A stretch of 8,245 nt of DNA from an uncultured Candidatus Melainabacteria bacterium. GTDB lineage: Bacteria > Cyanobacteriota > Vampirovibrionia > Gastranaerophilales > Gastranaerophilaceae. Shown in pieces: positions 6,774 to 8,245 of this stretch; within the stretch, counting starts at the first letter, position 1; the number at the start of each line of letters is the position of its first letter. A model generated the notes under the pieces. The model did no database searches, was not told where the DNA came from, and saw nothing but the letters and a program-made list of their open reading frames with translations. The stretch lies in contig CAMOQI010000025.1 in assembly GCA_946622835.1 (NCBI GenBank), positions 1 through 8,245 on the forward strand, written 5' to 3'. Both the position numbers and the translations under genes were made by a program.

Positions 6774-6854
6774 TCATACTCCTTGTGTCATTTTGTATAA
6801 AACAAAGAAAAAAAACTTTTGCCAGTTTGTTAATTTATTTAAACTTAAATATTA

Positions 6855-7832
6855 TTACCCAAACGGGAAAGATTCAACGGTAGGCACATGTACGATTTTT
6901 CCGGTAACTGCATTATCCAACAACTTAAACCAAATTAATTTTATATCTTCAGCAACCGTGTTTTTGTTGATAATTGCTTCATTGGTTTTTTTCAAAGATA
7001 AACACTTATCAACAAAAGACAACATTTTGAATTGTGATTTGTGAAGGTCAACAAGTAATATGTTTGAAGCAAGTTCTGCTGCAATATCATCAAAAACAAC
7101 AGCATTTAATATATCTTCTATATTTCCGGCGTGGAGATTTTTTTGTTCGCCCCAAATTTTATGAGAGCTCAGAAGATTGTGTGCGCCTTTCAAAGATGCA
7201 CCGGAGGCACAATAATCCATTACTACGTAGTGTTTTCCTTGTTCTAGTTCTTCCTTTTTTAATCCTGAATTTTCAAGGAATTTTCTAAATTCAATAAAGT
7301 TTTCTTTTTTTTGATTTCTTATGTATTTATCAGAATTAAATCTGCAAGCTTCACTCATAGGAATATTTACGACATTTTTTTCTCCTATTCTGTAACCGAG
7401 ATATCTTCCGATAGAAGATAAAGAACGCCCGATTGTTATTATTTTGTAGTTGTCTTTGCCAAAAGATTCTTCACAAACCGCCCTTATACTATTTGCGGCA
7501 ATTTCATGTGAGAATTCTAAAGAGTTATAAAACTCTTTATCATAAATATCTTTTATTCCGTCTAAATATCTTTGTCTTAGGGTTTTTATAACTTTTTGTG
7601 GCAGTTTGTTATAGGCTTGCGCAGTGAATTCAAAATCTTTCAACAAAACATTGGTAGAGCAACAGGACGGAAATAATTTTGTTAATATATTTGATCCAAA
7701 ACTCGGATGCACATATGACGGGGATTGTGTCACATAAGATTGCGGAGCAATCCGGCTATATTGCGTACGATTTTTTAATTCGGGTTGATTTTTATATATG
7801 CTGTACGATGGGTATATTTTTTGGATTTGCAT
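6855..7832 (-). CDS. Probable phosphoribosyltransferase-fold protein, function unknown
   Basis: The 325-residue protein starts with about 60 residues rich in Tyr, Ser, Gln and Pro that look disordered, including PSFGSN (43-48). The core then shows IITIGRSLSSIGRYLGY (131-147), like the first strand and loop of type I phosphoribosyltransferases. It also shows VVMDYCASGASLKGA (203-217), which matches the PRPP-binding pattern of hydrophobic strand, acidic residue, then a small-residue loop with [ST]G-x-[ST]. The second acidic residue usual in that motif is Tyr (207), and Cys208 lies inside the loop. The fold assignment is inferred from these two motifs; substrate and reaction are unknown. No membrane segment is seen. 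The ATG at 7832 has no Shine-Dalgarno sequence; a -10-like TTTAAT (7839-7844, minus) lies 6 nt upstream. No alternative ATG occurs before Met159. It may form a two-gene unit with the strand-repeat gene downstream. Confidence 0.83.
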   Translation of the reverse strand: MQIQKIYPSYSIYKNQPELKNRTQYSRIAPQSYVTQSPSYVHPSFGSNILTKLFPSCCSTNVLLKDFEFTAQAYNKLPQKVIKTLRQRYLDGIKDIYDKEFYNSLEFSHEIAANSIRAVCEESFGKDNYKIITIGRSLSSIGRYLGYRIGEKNVVNIPMSEACRFNSDKYIRNQKKENFIEFRKFLENSGLKKEELEQGKHYVVMDYCASGASLKGAHNLLSSHKIWGEQKNLHAGNIEDILNAVVFDDIAAELASNILLVDLHKSQFKMLSFVDKCLSLKKTNEAIINKNTVAEDIKLIWFKLLDNAVTGKIVHVPTVESFPFG

Positions 7833-7902
7833 GCTGTTATTAAAGTTTGTAAAAATAAAACTTGCTATGGGGAGAGCAAAAATGTTGCGGATTGTTTATG
7901 GT

Positions 7903-7908
7903 TATGAT
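7903..7908 (+). promoter_or_regulatory. Candidate -10 box of the tRNA-Ser gene
   Basis: TATGAT would start transcription near 7915, giving a 5' leader of about 16 nt. No good -35 box stands at the right distance: TTGCGG at 7885-7890 is only 12 nt away. The call is tentative. Confidence 0.3.
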
Positions 7909-7930
7909 AGAGTAAGTTGGTAAAAGAAAT

Positions 7931-8017
7931 AGAGAGGTGTCCGAGCGGCTTAAGGTGCAATCTTGGAAAGGTTGTGTGGGAGCAATTCCACCAGGGGTTC
8001 GAATCCCCTCCTCTCTG
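7931..8017 (+). tRNA. tRNA-Ser (anticodon GGA)
   Basis: All arms of a class II tRNA can be drawn. The acceptor stem is AGAGAGG (7931-7937) with CCTCTCT (8010-8016) and discriminator G at 8017. The anticodon stem is CAATC/GGTTG (7958-7962, 7970-7974) with loop TTGGAAA and anticodon GGA at 7965-7967, reading UCC and UCU. The long variable arm is GTGGGA/TTCCAC (7976-7981, 7986-7991) with loop GCAA, typical of serine tRNA. The T arm is AGGGG/CCCCT (7993-7997, 8005-8009) with loop TTCGAAT. No CCA is encoded, so it must be added by the nucleotidyltransferase. A short T-run (8018-8022) follows directly. The last 16 nt of the gene are repeated 189 bp downstream. Confidence 0.97.
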
Positions 8018-8056
8018 TTTTTGGAGTAAATATTTTTATTGTTTATAGGGGATGAG
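8002..8056 (+). repeat. Direct repeat, copy 1: tRNA-Ser 3' end plus trailer
   Basis: These 55 bp comprise the last 16 nt of the tRNA gene (from AATCCCCT) and 39 nt of AT-rich trailer ending AGGGGATGAG. They are identical to 8191-8245. The repeat ends AGGGGAT (8047-8053), which is the reverse complement of ATCCCCT (8003-8009) near its start, so each copy can fold back on itself. Confidence 0.95.
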
Positions 8057-8190
8057 AACCCCGTACAAGGCGCCAGCCTTGTGGGTGGTTCGAGCGCAAG
8101 CCGAGCAGAGGGCGAAGCAAATTTTGCTTGTGGCTGAAAGCCACTAAAAGCAAAATGCGTAGACCCGTTTATTGCGAGGCGCAGCAAGAC
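8057..8190 (+). other. GC-richer, hairpin-rich insert between the two tRNA-tail repeats
   Basis: Two strong hairpins are visible. The first is ACAAGGC/GCCTTGT (8065-8071, 8076-8082) with loop GCCA, extendable by CCC/GGG. The second has a 15-bp stem: ATTTTGCTT (8121-8129) plus GTGGCT (8130-8135) pair with AGCCAC (8139-8144) plus AAGCAAAAT (8148-8156), with a 3-nt GAA loop and a 3-nt bulge. An alternative 7-bp hairpin, AAGCAAA/TTTGCTT (8115-8121, 8123-8129), excludes the second. No open frame here is credible. Confidence 0.75.
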
Positions 8191-8245
8191 AATCCCCTCC
8201 TCTCTGTTTTTGGAGTAAATATTTTTATTGTTTATAGGGGATGAG
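8191..8245 (+). repeat. Direct repeat, copy 2: partial tRNA-Ser 3' end plus trailer, running to the window edge
   Basis: This is identical over 55 bp to 8002-8056, at an offset of 189 bp. The upstream flank (GCAGCAAGAC) is unlike the tRNA, so only the 3' half of the T arm and the 3' acceptor strand are present and no second tRNA can form. The repeat may continue beyond the window. Confidence 0.95.

Noticed and set aside
6808..6828. Intrinsic terminator after the phosphoribosyltransferase-like gene
   Set aside because: On the minus strand AAACT/AGTTT with a 6-nt loop precedes eight Ts, but the stem is only 5 bp and AT-rich; it is too weak to call.
7840..8187. Minus-strand open frame of 115 codons containing EEGIRTPGGIAPTQ
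   Set aside because: This is the known spurious translation antisense to a serine tRNA, extended through the GC-richer insert; no real protein is expected.
8002..8245. Second, complete tRNA gene in the downstream repeat
   Set aside because: Copy 2 keeps only the 3' strands of the T and acceptor stems; no matching 5' strand, D arm or anticodon arm precedes it.

Overview
The window is AT-rich DNA with tightly packed genes on both strands and GC-richer repeats between them. A housekeeping gene (ruvB) sits beside several lineage-specific proteins, and the tRNA lacks an encoded CCA end. The low GC, the tRNA without CCA and the style of the hypothetical proteins would fit a gut-type non-photosynthetic cyanobacterial relative (Gastranaerophilales/Vampirovibrionia). 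That placement is inference from general style and not from a diagnostic marker.

Layout. Positions 1-2373 (minus) hold the first 791 codons of a large protein that runs off the left edge: three zinc ribbons, a class III cyclase-like domain and an AAA_16/STAND-like ATPase module, with the catalytic motifs of both enzyme-like domains apparently lost. It is divergent from ruvB (2485-3552, plus). Each of these two genes has an extended -10 element so close to the start codon that the mRNAs are predicted to be leaderless or nearly so. Positions 3553-3985 have no gene but carry an imperfect inverted repeat and two copies of a 122-123-bp composite tandem repeat that ends on the stop codon of the next gene. 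That gene (3986-4891, minus) encodes an all-helical repeat protein resembling the MgtE N-terminal domain in style. A 165-bp divergent spacer with a perfect 9-bp inverted repeat separates it from a small Gly/Asn-rich protein gene (5057-5317, plus).

Convergent to the small gene is a 483-residue protein built from short strand-turn repeats like YD/MORN-type proteins (5322-6773, minus). It lies downstream of a 325-residue protein with a probable phosphoribosyltransferase-like core (6855-7832, minus), and the two may be co-transcribed. Divergent to the latter is a tRNA-Ser(GGA) gene (7931-8017). Its last 16 nt plus 39 nt of trailer recur exactly 189 bp downstream at the right window edge, around a hairpin-rich, GC-richer insert. 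The arrangement recalls the tRNA-tail repeats of the E. coli tyrT locus.

How they work together. No single pathway links the genes. ruvB is core recombination machinery. The zinc-ribbon/pseudo-cyclase protein looks like a signalling or scaffold protein. The phosphoribosyltransferase-like and strand-repeat proteins could form a two-gene unit of unknown function. The most unusual points are the doubly degenerate cyclase/ATPase protein, the tRNA-tail repeat, the composite intergenic repeat and the leaderless divergent promoters.
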